Below are positions 28,644-38,169 of a stretch of DNA of 64,000 nt, piece after piece. The notes beneath the pieces were generated by a model. That model was not told the origin of the DNA and ran no database searches. It saw only the letters and a list, made by a program, of their open reading frames with translations. The first letter of the stretch is position 1, and every line of letters begins with the position of its first letter. The DNA is taken from positions 1 through 64,000 of the forward strand of contig NZ_PDOB01000011.1 in assembly GCF_002760665.1 (NCBI RefSeq), in the 5' to 3' direction. The DNA comes from Massilia psychrophila. GTDB lineage: Bacteria > Pseudomonadota > Gammaproteobacteria > Burkholderiales > Burkholderiaceae_D. A program made the position numbers and the translations under genes.

Positions 28644-29426
28644 TTACCCCCCGCAGTTGTCGGTAAGCCTGAGCGAAACGTCGCCGGACAGCACCGCCAC
28701 GCGCCCGTCAACGGTGTCGAGCAGCAGGCGCCCGCTGTCGTCGACACCAAGCGCCACGCCTTGCTGCAAGACGGTACCGGCGTCGATGATGTCCACCTGC
28801 TGGCCGCGCCAGGCGTGCAATCGGTTCCAGCGCTCGCGAAAGGCGCCAAAGCCGGCGGCCTCGAATTGTTCGATAGCGATCGCCAGCGTGCTCAACAGCG
28901 CTGCCATCAAGACGTCGCGCTCCATGCGGGCCAGCCATGGCGCGGTGGCGACGGCGCGGCCAATGCGTTGCTCCATTTCTTCCGGCATCAAGAGATTCAA
29001 ACCGATGCCGATCACCGCCCAGGTACCGCCATCGGTGGCGCGGCGCGTTTCGATCAGGATGCCGGCCAGCTTGGCGCCGTCTTTCAGTACGTCGTTTGGC
29101 CACTTCAGCCGCACCGGCACGCCTTGCGCGGCCACCGCTTCGGCCAGCGCTACCCCTAGCGCCAGCGGCAGGCCAAGCAGGCGTTGCGGCGAACCGGAAA
29201 ATTTCCACGCCAGCGAAAACGTCAGCGAGGCGTCGGCGGCCGACAGCCAGCTGCGTCCGGCCCGGCCGCGGCCGGCGCTCTGGTGCAGAGCGACGAGCAG
29301 GGTGGGGCGCGCCAGGTCGAGGGCGCGCGCCAGCAGGTCGGCGTTGGTCGAGCCGGTGTGGGCGACGACCTCGACGTCGACAGCGCCGCCGCACATGCTG
29401 AGCGCGGCGATCCGGCTGGCGTTCAT
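28644..29426 (-). CDS. birA: Biotin-[acetyl-CoA-carboxylase] ligase
   Basis: A 260-residue biotin protein ligase with VAHTGSTNADLLARAL, the biotinyl-AMP loop QSAGRGRAGRSWLSA and KWPNDVLKDGAKLAGILIE. There is no N-terminal helix-turn-helix, so it is the monofunctional type that attaches biotin but does not repress bio genes. The ATG overlaps the stop of the SDR gene upstream (ATGA). coaX follows. Confidence 0.94.
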   Translation of the reverse strand: MNASRIAALSMCGGAVDVEVVAHTGSTNADLLARALDLARPTLLVALHQSAGRGRAGRSWLSAADASLTFSLAWKFSGSPQRLLGLPLALGVALAEAVAAQGVPVRLKWPNDVLKDGAKLAGILIETRRATDGGTWAVIGIGLNLLMPEEMEQRIGRAVATAPWLARMERDVLMAALLSTLAIAIEQFEAAGFGAFRERWNRLHAWRGQQVDIIDAGTVLQQGVALGVDDSGRLLLDTVDGRVAVLSGDVSLRLTDNCGG

Positions 29427-30247
29427 GGCACCAATCCGGCTTGGTCGGCTTGGTTGACTTTACGCGGCTTCCTGCGCGCCGCCGCGACCGCCAGGTCGTA
29501 GAGGCCGTTCGGCAGCGCGCGCAGTAGCGTGGCGACGACTCCCATCTGCCACGGGATGACCCGGTAGCTGGCGCCGGCGGCGATGGCGGCGGCCGCCTTG
29601 CGGGCAAAGCACCCGGCCGGCATCAGGAACGGCATCGGGTACGGGTTCCCCTGCGTCATCGGGGTGTCGATGTAGCCGGGAGCGAGGGTGACGACGCGGA
29701 TGGCGTGCGGTTTCATCTCGACCCGCAGCGCTTCGCAGTAGCAGAGCACTGCCGCCTTCGAAGCGCTGTAGGCGCCGGCGCCGGGCAGGCCGCGGATCCC
29801 CGCCACGCTGGCGATGCCGACCAGGGTCGGCGCGTGGGGCTGGGGCCCCCCGGCGCCTCGGGTGCGTGCAGCCTTCATGCCGGCGATGAACGGCGCGAAG
29901 GTGGCGACGGTGGCGGTCACGTTGGTGGCAAAAATGGTCTCGAACATGGCCAGGTCATCCGATTCTTCGGTCAGCGTGCCATGCGACACGCCGGCATTGG
30001 CGATGACGATATCGGCGCCGCCCGTGCAGGCGATGAAGTCGGCGCAGGCGGCAGCCAGGGCCGCGTGGTCGAGGACGTCGACGGCGTAGACCTTGTGACT
30101 GCCGGCGCCAGGCAGGCTGGCGGCAAGCGCATCGAGGGCGTCGCGGCGGCGCGCCAGCAGACCCAAAGTGGCGCCCTGGGCGGCGTATTCGCGCGCCAGT
30201 GCGGCGCCAATGCCGCTCGAGGCGCCCGTGATGAAAACGCGGTTCAT
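29423..30247 (-). CDS. Short-chain dehydrogenase/reductase
   Basis: A 274-residue Rossmann protein with VFITGASSGIGAALAREYA (cofactor), DIVIANAGVSHG, and the catalytic Ser-Tyr-Lys set (IASVAG and YSASKAAV). The Arg-Arg after the second strand (LARRRDAL) suggests NADP. The substrate is unknown. It sits between dsbA and birA and overlaps birA by four bases, but its activity has no obvious link to them. Confidence 0.9.
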   Translation of the reverse strand: MNRVFITGASSGIGAALAREYAAQGATLGLLARRRDALDALAASLPGAGSHKVYAVDVLDHAALAAACADFIACTGGADIVIANAGVSHGTLTEESDDLAMFETIFATNVTATVATFAPFIAGMKAARTRGAGGPQPHAPTLVGIASVAGIRGLPGAGAYSASKAAVLCYCEALRVEMKPHAIRVVTLAPGYIDTPMTQGNPYPMPFLMPAGCFARKAAAAIAAGASYRVIPWQMGVVATLLRALPNGLYDLAVAAARRKPRKVNQADQAGLVP

Positions 30248-30275
30248 GGCGCGTGCGCTGGCAAGGTGTGCATGC

Positions 30276-30953
30276 CTACTTTTTTTCCGCTTTCGCTTTC
30301 GCGACCAAAAAATCCATGACGTCGAGGGCCGACTGCTGCAGCTGCGCTTCGGTTTGCGTGGTTTGCGGCCCCGGCGCGGCTTCGCCGGCCTGGGTCGGCG
30401 ACGTCATGAATCGCCCGCCGACGGCGACCGTCGGCCACGAGTCGATGCGGTAATCGGCCATCATGCGCTCGGCGCGGCGCACCTTGGCCTGCACGCCGAA
30501 CGAGTTGTAGGCGTCGATGAATTTGGCGCGGTCGATGCCGGCCGCGGCGGCCCAGTCGAACACTTCCTTGTCGCTGGCCAGGCGCAGCCGCTGGACGTGC
30601 ATGGCGTCGAAGGCCTTGACATGATATTGCTCGAGCAGGCCAAGCGCTTCGAGCGTGTAGAACAGCTTTTGCTGCGGCAGCACGCCCGGTCCGCGCGAGA
30701 CGTGCACCCGCTTGAAGACGATATTGTCGCCCTGTTTCTTGACCCACGCCGCCAGCCGCGGCTCGAAGCGCTCGCAGTGCGGGCAGTAATAAGCGAAGAA
30801 TTCGGTCACTTCGACCTTGTTGCCGGCGTCGGTGTTCTGGACCTCGGGCAGGGTCAGGTACTGCACGCCGTTTTGCGGGGCGGCGGCCGCCGCGTTAGCG
30901 CACCAACCGAAACCGATGGCGGCGGCGCACAGCAGGGTAGAAATGAAACGCAT
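30276..30953 (-). CDS. dsbA: Thiol:disulfide interchange protein DsbA
   Basis: A 225-residue periplasmic oxidoreductase with a signal peptide (MRFISTLLCAAAIGFGWC, cut near ANAAAA-APQ), a thioredoxin fold and the active-site CPHC (Cys57-Cys60 of the precursor) after EVTEFFAYY. The cis-Pro loop SWPTVAVGGRFMTS is present. It introduces disulfides into exported proteins and would need DsbB, which is not here. It lies 28 bases downstream of the SPOR gene. Confidence 0.94.
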   Translation of the reverse strand: MRFISTLLCAAAIGFGWCANAAAAAPQNGVQYLTLPEVQNTDAGNKVEVTEFFAYYCPHCERFEPRLAAWVKKQGDNIVFKRVHVSRGPGVLPQQKLFYTLEALGLLEQYHVKAFDAMHVQRLRLASDKEVFDWAAAAGIDRAKFIDAYNSFGVQAKVRRAERMMADYRIDSWPTVAVGGRFMTSPTQAGEAAPGPQTTQTEAQLQQSALDVMDFLVAKAKAEKK

Positions 30954-30981
30954 GGGTGGCTCCTGGCTTGTTTTTGCTCGG

Positions 30982-31680
30982 CTATTTTTGATTGCGCACG
31001 ATCGCCACGTCGATGCCGCTGTCGACCAGCTTGGCGCGCGCGCGGGTCATCGCTTCGACCTGGCTGTACGGCCCGATCCGGACCCGGTGCAAGGTGCCGG
31101 CGTCGCTGATGCGGTCGCTGATGGCCGCCTCGAAGCCGAGCAGGGCCAGCTTGGCGCGGGTGTTTTCGGCGTCCGTCATCTCGCGGAAGGCGCCGGCCTG
31201 CAGGAAGTAGATGACCTTGTCGTCTCCACTCGCGTCCGCTTTCGGCGCCTGCTGCAACTGCGTCCGCGCCAGTTCATGCGCGGGGGCGGCTTCGGCGGCC
31301 GGCGCCGCGTGCTTTCTGGCCTCGGTCTTGACGTCGGCCGGGTCCTTCATGTTGGCGATCACGGCGGCAAGCGGATCGGCGGCGGGCGCTGGCGCGGCTG
31401 GCACGGCTGGCTTGGGCTTGTCGGTGAAATGCTTGTTCGCTTCGCGCGCCGCGTCCTTGCTGCTGTAAAGCGGCGTGTTCGGGTCCGACGCCTGGCCTGC
31501 AGTCGGCTCGGCCAGCTTGCCGGACTTGGCCGCCTTGTCGGTGAAGGGCGTTGCGCCTTTGGTGATCGCCAGCGCGACCGCCACTGCGATGGCCAGGCCG
31601 ACAATCAGGCCGATGATCATACCGGTCAGGGTATTGCCTTGCTGGCGCAGGCGCGCTGCGATTCGGGGTGTATGGTGCAT
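30982..31680 (-). CDS. FtsN-like SPOR-domain protein
   Basis: About 232 residues from the ATG at 31680 (MHHTPRIAARLRQQGNTLTG), which has AAGG five bases upstream; an ATG at 31701 would add seven. A single membrane helix follows (MIIGLIVGLAIAVAVALAI), then a Lys/Ala/Pro linker containing TPFTDK and a C-terminal SPOR domain (VIYFLQAGAFREMTDAENTR). This layout is that of FtsN, the late cell-division protein. The argS-SPOR-dsbA order is common in Burkholderiales. The essential FtsN peptide cannot be recognised by eye. Confidence 0.85.
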   Translation of the reverse strand: MHHTPRIAARLRQQGNTLTGMIIGLIVGLAIAVAVALAITKGATPFTDKAAKSGKLAEPTAGQASDPNTPLYSSKDAAREANKHFTDKPKPAVPAAPAPAADPLAAVIANMKDPADVKTEARKHAAPAAEAAPAHELARTQLQQAPKADASGDDKVIYFLQAGAFREMTDAENTRAKLALLGFEAAISDRISDAGTLHRVRIGPYSQVEAMTRARAKLVDSGIDVAIVRNQK

Positions 31681-31725
31681 TGGTGCCTTCAGGGTTGACA
31701 TTCCGGTGGGGATGCTCGAGGCGGC

Positions 31726-33447
31726 TTACATCTTGTTTGGCGCCGACACGCCGATCAGCGCCAGGCCGTTGCGCAGCACCTGGCGGGTGGCGGCCATCAG
31801 CGCCAGACGAGCCATCTTGGTCGCTTCGTCGTCGACCAGCACGCGCTCGGCGTTGTAGTAGCCATGCAGTTCGCCGGCCAATTCTCGCAGGTAGAACGCG
31901 ACCTGGTGCGGACCCAGTTCGCCCAGGGCGCGCTCGAGCGCTTCCGGGTAGTGCGCCAGCGTCGCCAGCAGTGTCGCTTCGCGCGGGGCCGTCAGTGGTG
32001 CCAGGTCGACGCCATTCAGCACCGATTCGTCACCGCCCCATTGCGCCAGCACCGAGCAGATGCGCGCGTGCGCGTACTGCACGTAATACACCGGGTTTTC
32101 GTCCGAGTGCTTGAGCGCGACGTCGACGTCGAACACGAACTCGGTGTCGGCCTTGCGCGAAATGAGGAAAAAGCGCACCGCGTCGCGGCCGCGGATGGCG
32201 TCGCCGTCGCCGGACCATTCGATCAGGTCGCGCACCGTGACGTAGGAGCCGGCGCGCTTGGAGATCTTCACTTCCGCGCCGTCTTTCATGACGGTGACCA
32301 TCTTGTGCAGCACGTAGTCCGGATAACCCTGCGGAATGCCGACGCCGAGCGCCTGCAGGCCGCCGCGCACGCGCGCGATGGTGCCGTGGTGGTCGCTGCC
32401 CTGGATGTTGATGGCCTGGACGAAGCCGCGCTGCCATTTGACCAGGTGGTAGGCGACGTCGGGCACGAAATAGGTATACGTGCCGTCGGATTTTTTCATC
32501 ACCCGGTCCTTGTCGTCGCCGTACTCGGTGGTGCGCAGCCACAGCGCGCCGCCGTCTTCGAACGTCTTGCCGGCCGCGACGAGCGCATCGACGGCCTTGT
32601 GCACCTTGCCGTCAAGGTACAGCGACGACTCGAGAAAGTAGTTGTCGAACTCGACGCCGAACGCCTGCATGTCGATGTCCTGCTCGTTGCGCAGATACGT
32701 CACGGCAAAAGCGCGGATCGACTCGATGTCGTCGATGTCGGTGCTGGCGGTGGCCGGCTGGCCGTCGCTGGCGCAGACCGTGTTGCCGGCCTTGAAGTCA
32801 GCGGCGATGTCGGCGATGTAGTCGCCGTTGTAGGCCGATTCCGGCCACTGTTGATCGCCCGGCGCGTAGCCTTTCAGGCGCGCTTGCACCGAGGCGGCCA
32901 AGGTGGCGATCTGCACCCCGGCGTCGTTGTAATAGAACTCGCGCGTGACAGCGTAGCCTTGCGACTCGAACAGCGACGACAGCGCGTCGCCGAGGGCGGC
33001 CTGGCGGCCGTGGCCGACGTGCAGCGGGCCGGTCGGATTGGCCGAGACGAATTCGATGACGACCTTCTTGCCGGCGCCGACGCTGCTGCGGCCATACTGC
33101 GCGCCCTGCGCCAGGATGGTGTGCGTCACCGCCTGCTTGGCGCTGGCGGCCACGCGCAGGTTGATGAAGCCGGGACCGGCGACGTCGGCCGCTTCGATCA
33201 GGCCTTTTGCTGCCGGGTCGGCCAGCAGTGCGCTGACGATGTTGGTGGCCAGTTCGCGCGGGTTCATCTTGAGTTGCTTGGCCAGTTGCATCGCGATATT
33301 GCAGGCGACGTCGCCGTGGGCCGGGTCGCGCGGACGCTCGAGCACAACGACGGGAACAGAATCGGTGCCAGCTGCGGTTGCGGCCAATAGCGGGGCGAGG
33401 GCGGCCTGGAGCAGGGCAACGATTTCGAGTTTTTGTTGGGCGAGCAT
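31726..33447 (-). CDS. argS: Arginyl-tRNA synthetase
   Basis: A 573-residue class I synthetase from the ATG at 33447 ([20 protein letters not shown]). It has the N-terminal Add-1 domain, the HIGH-type motif in [20 protein letters not shown], the KMSKS equivalent [20 protein letters not shown] and a C-terminal DALR anticodon-binding domain. It charges tRNA-Arg. It heads the seven-gene minus-strand set down to 27219. A TATAAT box lies about 60 bases upstream. Confidence 0.96.
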   Translation of the reverse strand: MLAQQKLEIVALLQAALAPLLAATAAGTDSVPVVVLERPRDPAHGDVACNIAMQLAKQLKMNPRELATNIVSALLADPAAKGLIEAADVAGPGFINLRVAASAKQAVTHTILAQGAQYGRSSVGAGKKVVIEFVSANPTGPLHVGHGRQAALGDALSSLFESQGYAVTREFYYNDAGVQIATLAASVQARLKGYAPGDQQWPESAYNGDYIADIAADFKAGNTVCASDGQPATASTDIDDIESIRAFAVTYLRNEQDIDMQAFGVEFDNYFLESSLYLDGKVHKAVDALVAAGKTFEDGGALWLRTTEYGDDKDRVMKKSDGTYTYFVPDVAYHLVKWQRGFVQAINIQGSDHHGTIARVRGGLQALGVGIPQGYPDYVLHKMVTVMKDGAEVKISKRAGSYVTVRDLIEWSGDGDAIRGRDAVRFFLISRKADTEFVFDVDVALKHSDENPVYYVQYAHARICSVLAQWGGDESVLNGVDLAPLTAPREATLLATLAHYPEALERALGELGPHQVAFYLRELAGELHGYYNAERVLVDDEATKMARLALMAATRQVLRNGLALIGVSAPNKM

Positions 33448-33506
33448 GTGCGGGTAATCTGTCAGAGTGAAAAAAGCGGTGGCCGGGCCACGGGCAAACA
33501 CAAGCA

Positions 33507-33512
33507 ATTATA
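33507..33512 (-). promoter_or_regulatory. Candidate -10 box of argS
   Basis: A perfect TATAAT on the minus strand lies about 60 bases before the argS start. No good -35 box is found 16-18 bases further upstream, so this is a weak call. Confidence 0.35.
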
Positions 33513-33713
33513 CTGGTTTGGCGCTGTGAAAATATGTTGCCGGTAGCACAGGGCACAGCGATTTTGTTGTCAAAACGCCCGCTTTAAGCGTGGCGCAAGT
33601 CTTAGCCGTTACAATTGTCGCCTTTATGGTGCGCCCGATGCGCTACCACGCAGGTATAGCGCAGGCGCAATGCAAGCCGCACGCACCAATTCACGCCTCA
33701 CGCAAAGATCATC

Positions 33714-35156
33714 ATGACAGCCAAGCGCCCAACGCTCTCCATCAAACCCGCCGCGCCTGTGCCGGCCGCACCGAAGCGCGCCGGCCAGCCGCCGACCGCG
33801 CCGCGCGTGCGCGCCAGCTACGAGGTCAAGCCGGTGCTGCAGCCTGGCTACCTGCCGCGCCTGAAACCCGATTCTTTGGCGCTGTGCCTGCTGGGCGCGG
33901 CCAACGCGGTGGCCCAGGTGCGCGCCGGCGCGGCGCTGCCGCAGGCGCTCATCACCGCGTTCGGCGTGACGCAGGCGTCGCCGCAGGCGAGGGGCGCGAT
34001 CCAGGACATCGCCTACCGCACCATGCGCCAGCTCGGGCGCAGCGAAGTGCTGCTCAGCTTGATGACGTCGAAGGCGCCGGAGCCGCCGATGCTGGCCAGC
34101 CTGCTGTGCTGCGCGCTGTCGCTGATCGACACGCTGGAGGGGGCCGCGGCGCCGTACGAAGAATTCACCGTCGTCGACCAGGCCGTCACGGTGGCCACTT
34201 CCCACCCCGACATGGCGCATGCGAAAGGCATGGTCAACGCCGTGCTGCGGCGCTTCCTGCGCGAGCGCGCATCGCTGGTGAAAACCGCGCTGCAGGACCC
34301 GGTGGCGATGTGGAACTACCCGCAATGGTGGATCGACACGGCCAAGGCGGCTTACCCCAATCACTGGCAGCCGATCCTCGCGGCCGGCAATGCACAGCCG
34401 CCACTGACGCTGCGCGTGAACCTGCGCAAGACCTCGGTCGAGGCGTATTTACAGCTGCTGGCAGAGGCCGGCATTGGCGCGTCAAAGATCGGTGCGACGG
34501 CGGTGCGGCTCGACAAGGCCATCGGCGTGACCCAAATTCCGGGCTTCGAGGCGGGATTGTGCTCGGTGCAGGATGCCGGCGCCCAGCTGGCCGCGCCGCT
34601 GCTCGACCTGCACGACGGCATGCGCGTGCTCGACGCCTGCGCCGCCCCCGGCGGCAAGACCGGGCATATGCTCGAATTGGCGCAGATCGAGCTGACCGCG
34701 GTCGACTCCGACCCGAAACGACTGGTGCGGATCGAAGAAAACCTGCAGCGCCTGGGTCTTTCGGCCACGCTGAAAGCGTTCGAGGCGCAAACCTCGGTAT
34801 GGTGGGACGGCCAGCAGTTCGATCGCATCCTGGCCGACGTGCCGTGCACCGCGTCGGGCATCGTGCGCCGCCACCCCGACATCCGCTGGCTGCGGCGCAA
34901 GGGCGATGCGCTCCAACTTGCAACACTTTCGGCCAAAATACTCGACAACCTTTGGCAGATGCTGCGGCCCAATGGTAAATTGTTGTTCGTGACATGTTCG
35001 CTTTGGCCGCAGGAATCGGAGGCGCAGGCGGCCGCTTTCGCGGCGCGCCATGGCGCGATCCGGCTGGCGGCGCCGGGCCAGCTGTTTCCAACCGCAGGCG
35101 CCGAGCAGGATCATGATGGTCTGTTCTACGCCCTGTTTCAAAAGAATGCGGCGTAA
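33714..35156 (+). CDS. rsmB: 16S rRNA m5C methyltransferase, RsmB/NOP family
   Basis: A 480-residue RNA methyltransferase. The N-terminal NusB-like helical domain (about 60-190) is followed by a Rossmann domain with VLDACAAPGGKTGHMLEL (SAM site), ADVPCTASGIVRRHPDIRW and FVTCSLWPQESE, so both conserved cysteines are present. It methylates C967 in E. coli 16S rRNA. The first 50 residues are a basic Pro/Ala-rich extension. It heads the run to the NtrY/NtrX genes. Confidence 0.9.
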   Translation: MTAKRPTLSIKPAAPVPAAPKRAGQPPTAPRVRASYEVKPVLQPGYLPRLKPDSLALCLLGAANAVAQVRAGAALPQALITAFGVTQASPQARGAIQDIAYRTMRQLGRSEVLLSLMTSKAPEPPMLASLLCCALSLIDTLEGAAAPYEEFTVVDQAVTVATSHPDMAHAKGMVNAVLRRFLRERASLVKTALQDPVAMWNYPQWWIDTAKAAYPNHWQPILAAGNAQPPLTLRVNLRKTSVEAYLQLLAEAGIGASKIGATAVRLDKAIGVTQIPGFEAGLCSVQDAGAQLAAPLLDLHDGMRVLDACAAPGGKTGHMLELAQIELTAVDSDPKRLVRIEENLQRLGLSATLKAFEAQTSVWWDGQQFDRILADVPCTASGIVRRHPDIRWLRRKGDALQLATLSAKILDNLWQMLRPNGKLLFVTCSLWPQESEAQAAAFAARHGAIRLAAPGQLFPTAGAEQDHDGLFYALFQKNAA

Positions 35157-35201
35157 CAGGTCTTCGACATAGCGATGGTTTTTTAAGGTTCCGGCCCACT
35201 T

Positions 35202-35765
35202 GTGACAACCCGATTTTTTCGACTCATCGCCTGCCAGCTGCTGCTGCTGTTCGTGTGCGCCCAGGCGCTGGCGGCCGACGGTGTCGACGTCACGCTGGCC
35301 CGCATCGAGGTGACCGAAGAGGGCTACCGGTTAGACGCCAGGTACGCGTTCGATCTCAATCGCGACCTCGAGGATGCGATCCAGCACGGCGTCTCGCTGT
35401 ACTTCACCACGGAAATCGAACTGACCCGTCCGCGCTGGTGGTGGACGGACGAAAAAGCGGTGTCGGCGCGCCAGTCCCAGCGCATCTGGTATGACGTCCT
35501 GCTGCGCCAGTACCATGTATCGGTGGTGGGCAGCATCAAGCAAAACTTCGCCACGCTCGACGACGCGCTGTTCAACATCCGGCGCCCGAGTCGCTGGCTG
35601 ATCGCGCCGAGAAGCGGCCTGAAGCCGGGCGAGACCTACAACGTCACGCTGCGCATGTTCATGGACCGCCAGTTCCTGCAAAAACCGCTGCAGGTGAATG
35701 CCTTCAACAACGCCGGCTGGCAGCTCGGTTCAGCCAAAAAAACCTTCACTTACAAGGCGGAGTAG
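35202..35765 (+). CDS. DUF4390 protein, exported
   Basis: A 187-residue protein with a signal peptide (LIACQLLLLFVCAQALAAD) starting at GTG. The mature part (VTLARIEVTEEGYRLDARYA, then LTRPRWWWTDEKAV) matches the DUF4390 family of uncharacterised betaproteobacterial proteins. It lies two bases before the NtrY-type kinase. That fixed neighbourhood suggests a periplasmic partner of the kinase, but this is inference. Confidence 0.85.
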   Translation: MTTRFFRLIACQLLLLFVCAQALAADGVDVTLARIEVTEEGYRLDARYAFDLNRDLEDAIQHGVSLYFTTEIELTRPRWWWTDEKAVSARQSQRIWYDVLLRQYHVSVVGSIKQNFATLDDALFNIRRPSRWLIAPRSGLKPGETYNVTLRMFMDRQFLQKPLQVNAFNNAGWQLGSAKKTFTYKAE

Positions 35766-35766
35766 G

Positions 35767-38067
35767 GTGAAGCAAGGCTTGCGGTATGGCTTGATGGTCG
35801 GCGGCGGTATTGTCTGCATCCTGCTGTTCCTGCTCGCCTCCGCGTCCGACAATTCGGGCTTTTTCGACCGATATTATTCGTGGCTGCTGGGGCTTAATGC
35901 GGGCGTCGCGCTGGCGCTGCTGATCTTCGTGGTAGTGGCGCTGGCGCGCCTGTACGGGCGCTACAAGAGCGGCAAGTTCGGCTCGCGCCTGATGGCGCGC
36001 CTGGTGCTGCTGTTCGCCGGCATCGGCATTTTGCCGGGCCTTGTCATCTTCCTGGTGTCGGTGCGGTTCGTGTCGCACTCGATCGAATCCTGGTTCGACG
36101 TCAAGATCGAAGCGGCGCTGCAGTCGGGCCTGGATCTCGGGCGCGCCGCCCTCGACGAGTCGCTGGCCGAACTGCGCGCCACCGCCGGGGTGGCCAGCGC
36201 CACGCTGGCGGGCCAGCCCCAGGCCGCCACCCAGGTGATTTTAAACCGCATCGTCACCGAGCAGGAAGGCGTGCAGAACGCCATGCTGGTCGACGCCGAC
36301 GGCAAACTGCTGGCCTCCGCTTCCGAAGACAAACTGGCGAACCTGGCGGCCGACCTGCCGACCTCGCAGATGCTCAAGGGGGCGCAAATGCCAGGCGGGT
36401 ACACCCAGTCCGAAGGCGGCATCGAGCGCGATTTTCGCGACAGCGCGGCGATTGCGCCCAGCGGCGCCGACGCACTCGACGCCGCCACCGGCCTGCGCCT
36501 GCGGGTAGTGGTCGCGGTGCCAGAGCCGCCGGGCGCCGCGCCGCGCTACCTGCAGCTGCTGCAGGCGGTGCCGGTCAACCTGGCCACCAACGCCGAAGTG
36601 CTGCGCAACGCCTACAGCGAATACCAGACCCGCTTCGTGGCGCGCGTCGGCCTGCGCAAGATGTACATCGAAACGCTGACGTTGACGTTGCTGCTGGCGA
36701 TTTTCGGCGCCGTGACCAGCGCCTTTGTGATGGCGTCGAACCTGGCGCAGCCGCTGCTGGTGCTGGCCGAAGGCACGCGCGCGGTGGCCGAGGGCGACCT
36801 GTCGCCGCGCCCGATCGTCACCACCTCGGACGAACTGGGCACCTTGACCCAATCGTTTAACACCATGACGGGCCAGTTGTTCGAGGCGCGCAGCGCGGTC
36901 GAGCGCAACCGCGCCGCGCTGCAAAGCGCCAAGGCCCACCTTGAATCGGTGCTGGGCAACATGTCGGCCGGCGTGATCGTGCTCGACGCCGACTTCATCG
37001 TCGTCAATTCGAACGAAGCGGTCGACCGCATTTTGCTCAACGACGTCGGCGATCACCTGGGCCGCGCTTTGAGCGAAATCGAAGGACTCGAGGGGTTCGC
37101 CGGCGCCGTCACGCGGGCATTTTCGACCCAGAGCGCACAGTCGGCGGCCGGCAGCGCACGCCAGCGCACCCACTGGCAGCAGGAGATCGAAATCCCGCGC
37201 CGGCTCGGCACCTCGGACGACCATGACATCACCTTGCTGGCGCGCGGCTCGCGATTGCCGGTCGGCGTCGGCAGCGGTTACATCGTCGTGTTCGACGATA
37301 TTTCCGACGTCATTTCGGCGCAGCGCTCGGTGGCCTGGGGCGAGGTGGCGCGCCGCCTGGCCCATGAGATCAAAAATCCGCTGACGCCGATCCAGCTGTC
37401 GGCCGAGCGGCTGCAGATGAAGCTGGAAAGCCGGCTGGGGCCGGAAGACGCCGCGCTGCTCAACCGCAGTACCACCACCATCGTCAACCAGGTCGACGCC
37501 ATGAAGCGCATGGTCGACGACTTCCGCGACTACGCCAAGGCGCCGCCGGCGGTGCTGCAGCCGCTCGACCTGAACGGCCTGATCCGCGAAATCCTCGGGC
37601 TCTACCTGGCCGATGACGGCAACGACATCATCCACACCGCGCTGGCGCCGCAGCTGCCGGCGGTGATGGGGGATGCCACCCAGTTGCGCCAGGTCATCCA
37701 CAACCTGTTGCAGAATGCCCAGGATGCGATGACCGAACGCGGGGCAGGGGAAGGGCAAGCGCCAGCGCGCATCGACGTCACCACCGAGGCGATCCGCTAC
37801 CAGAACGCGGCCGGCGGCGCCGGCACCGCGGTGCGCCTGGCGATCGTCGACAACGGTCCCGGTTTCGCCCCGCGCATCCTGTCGCGCGCGTTCGAACCGT
37901 ACGTCACGTCGAAGGCGCGCGGCACCGGACTTGGCCTGCCGATGGTCAAAAAAATCATCGACGAACATGGCGGACGTATCGACATCCAGAACCGGCAGGA
38001 CGGAACGGGCGCGTCGGTCCTGATTTTGCTGTTAAAGTTAACTCCTGAGGCCGCAAAATTGGCGTAA
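35767..38067 (+). CDS. NtrY-type membrane sensor histidine kinase
   Basis: A 766-residue kinase starting at GTG right after the DUF4390 stop, with GGCGGAG upstream. Order of parts: three membrane helices (about 10-30, 40-62, 75-100), a periplasmic part of about 190 residues, a fourth helix near 300, a HAMP domain (LAQPLLVLAEGTRAVAEGDL), a PAS domain with GNMSAGVIVLDADFIVVNSN, a HisKA box RLAHEIKNPLTPIQL (His533) and an HATPase domain with N, DNGPGFAP and GTGLGLPMVKKII. This is the NtrY layout. It likely senses an envelope or redox/nitrogen signal and phosphorylates the regulator downstream. Confidence 0.92.
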   Translation: MKQGLRYGLMVGGGIVCILLFLLASASDNSGFFDRYYSWLLGLNAGVALALLIFVVVALARLYGRYKSGKFGSRLMARLVLLFAGIGILPGLVIFLVSVRFVSHSIESWFDVKIEAALQSGLDLGRAALDESLAELRATAGVASATLAGQPQAATQVILNRIVTEQEGVQNAMLVDADGKLLASASEDKLANLAADLPTSQMLKGAQMPGGYTQSEGGIERDFRDSAAIAPSGADALDAATGLRLRVVVAVPEPPGAAPRYLQLLQAVPVNLATNAEVLRNAYSEYQTRFVARVGLRKMYIETLTLTLLLAIFGAVTSAFVMASNLAQPLLVLAEGTRAVAEGDLSPRPIVTTSDELGTLTQSFNTMTGQLFEARSAVERNRAALQSAKAHLESVLGNMSAGVIVLDADFIVVNSNEAVDRILLNDVGDHLGRALSEIEGLEGFAGAVTRAFSTQSAQSAAGSARQRTHWQQEIEIPRRLGTSDDHDITLLARGSRLPVGVGSGYIVVFDDISDVISAQRSVAWGEVARRLAHEIKNPLTPIQLSAERLQMKLESRLGPEDAALLNRSTTTIVNQVDAMKRMVDDFRDYAKAPPAVLQPLDLNGLIREILGLYLADDGNDIIHTALAPQLPAVMGDATQLRQVIHNLLQNAQDAMTERGAGEGQAPARIDVTTEAIRYQNAAGGAGTAVRLAIVDNGPGFAPRILSRAFEPYVTSKARGTGLGLPMVKKIIDEHGGRIDIQNRQDGTGASVLILLLKLTPEAAKLA

Positions 38068-38169
38068 ATGGCGGTGCAACCATTACAATCGCACCTTAGA
38101 ATACGGCTATCGACGGGCGCGCGCGGCGCGTCCAGGCAAGCGCGAGTGCAAAAAGAAGGCAATATACAG

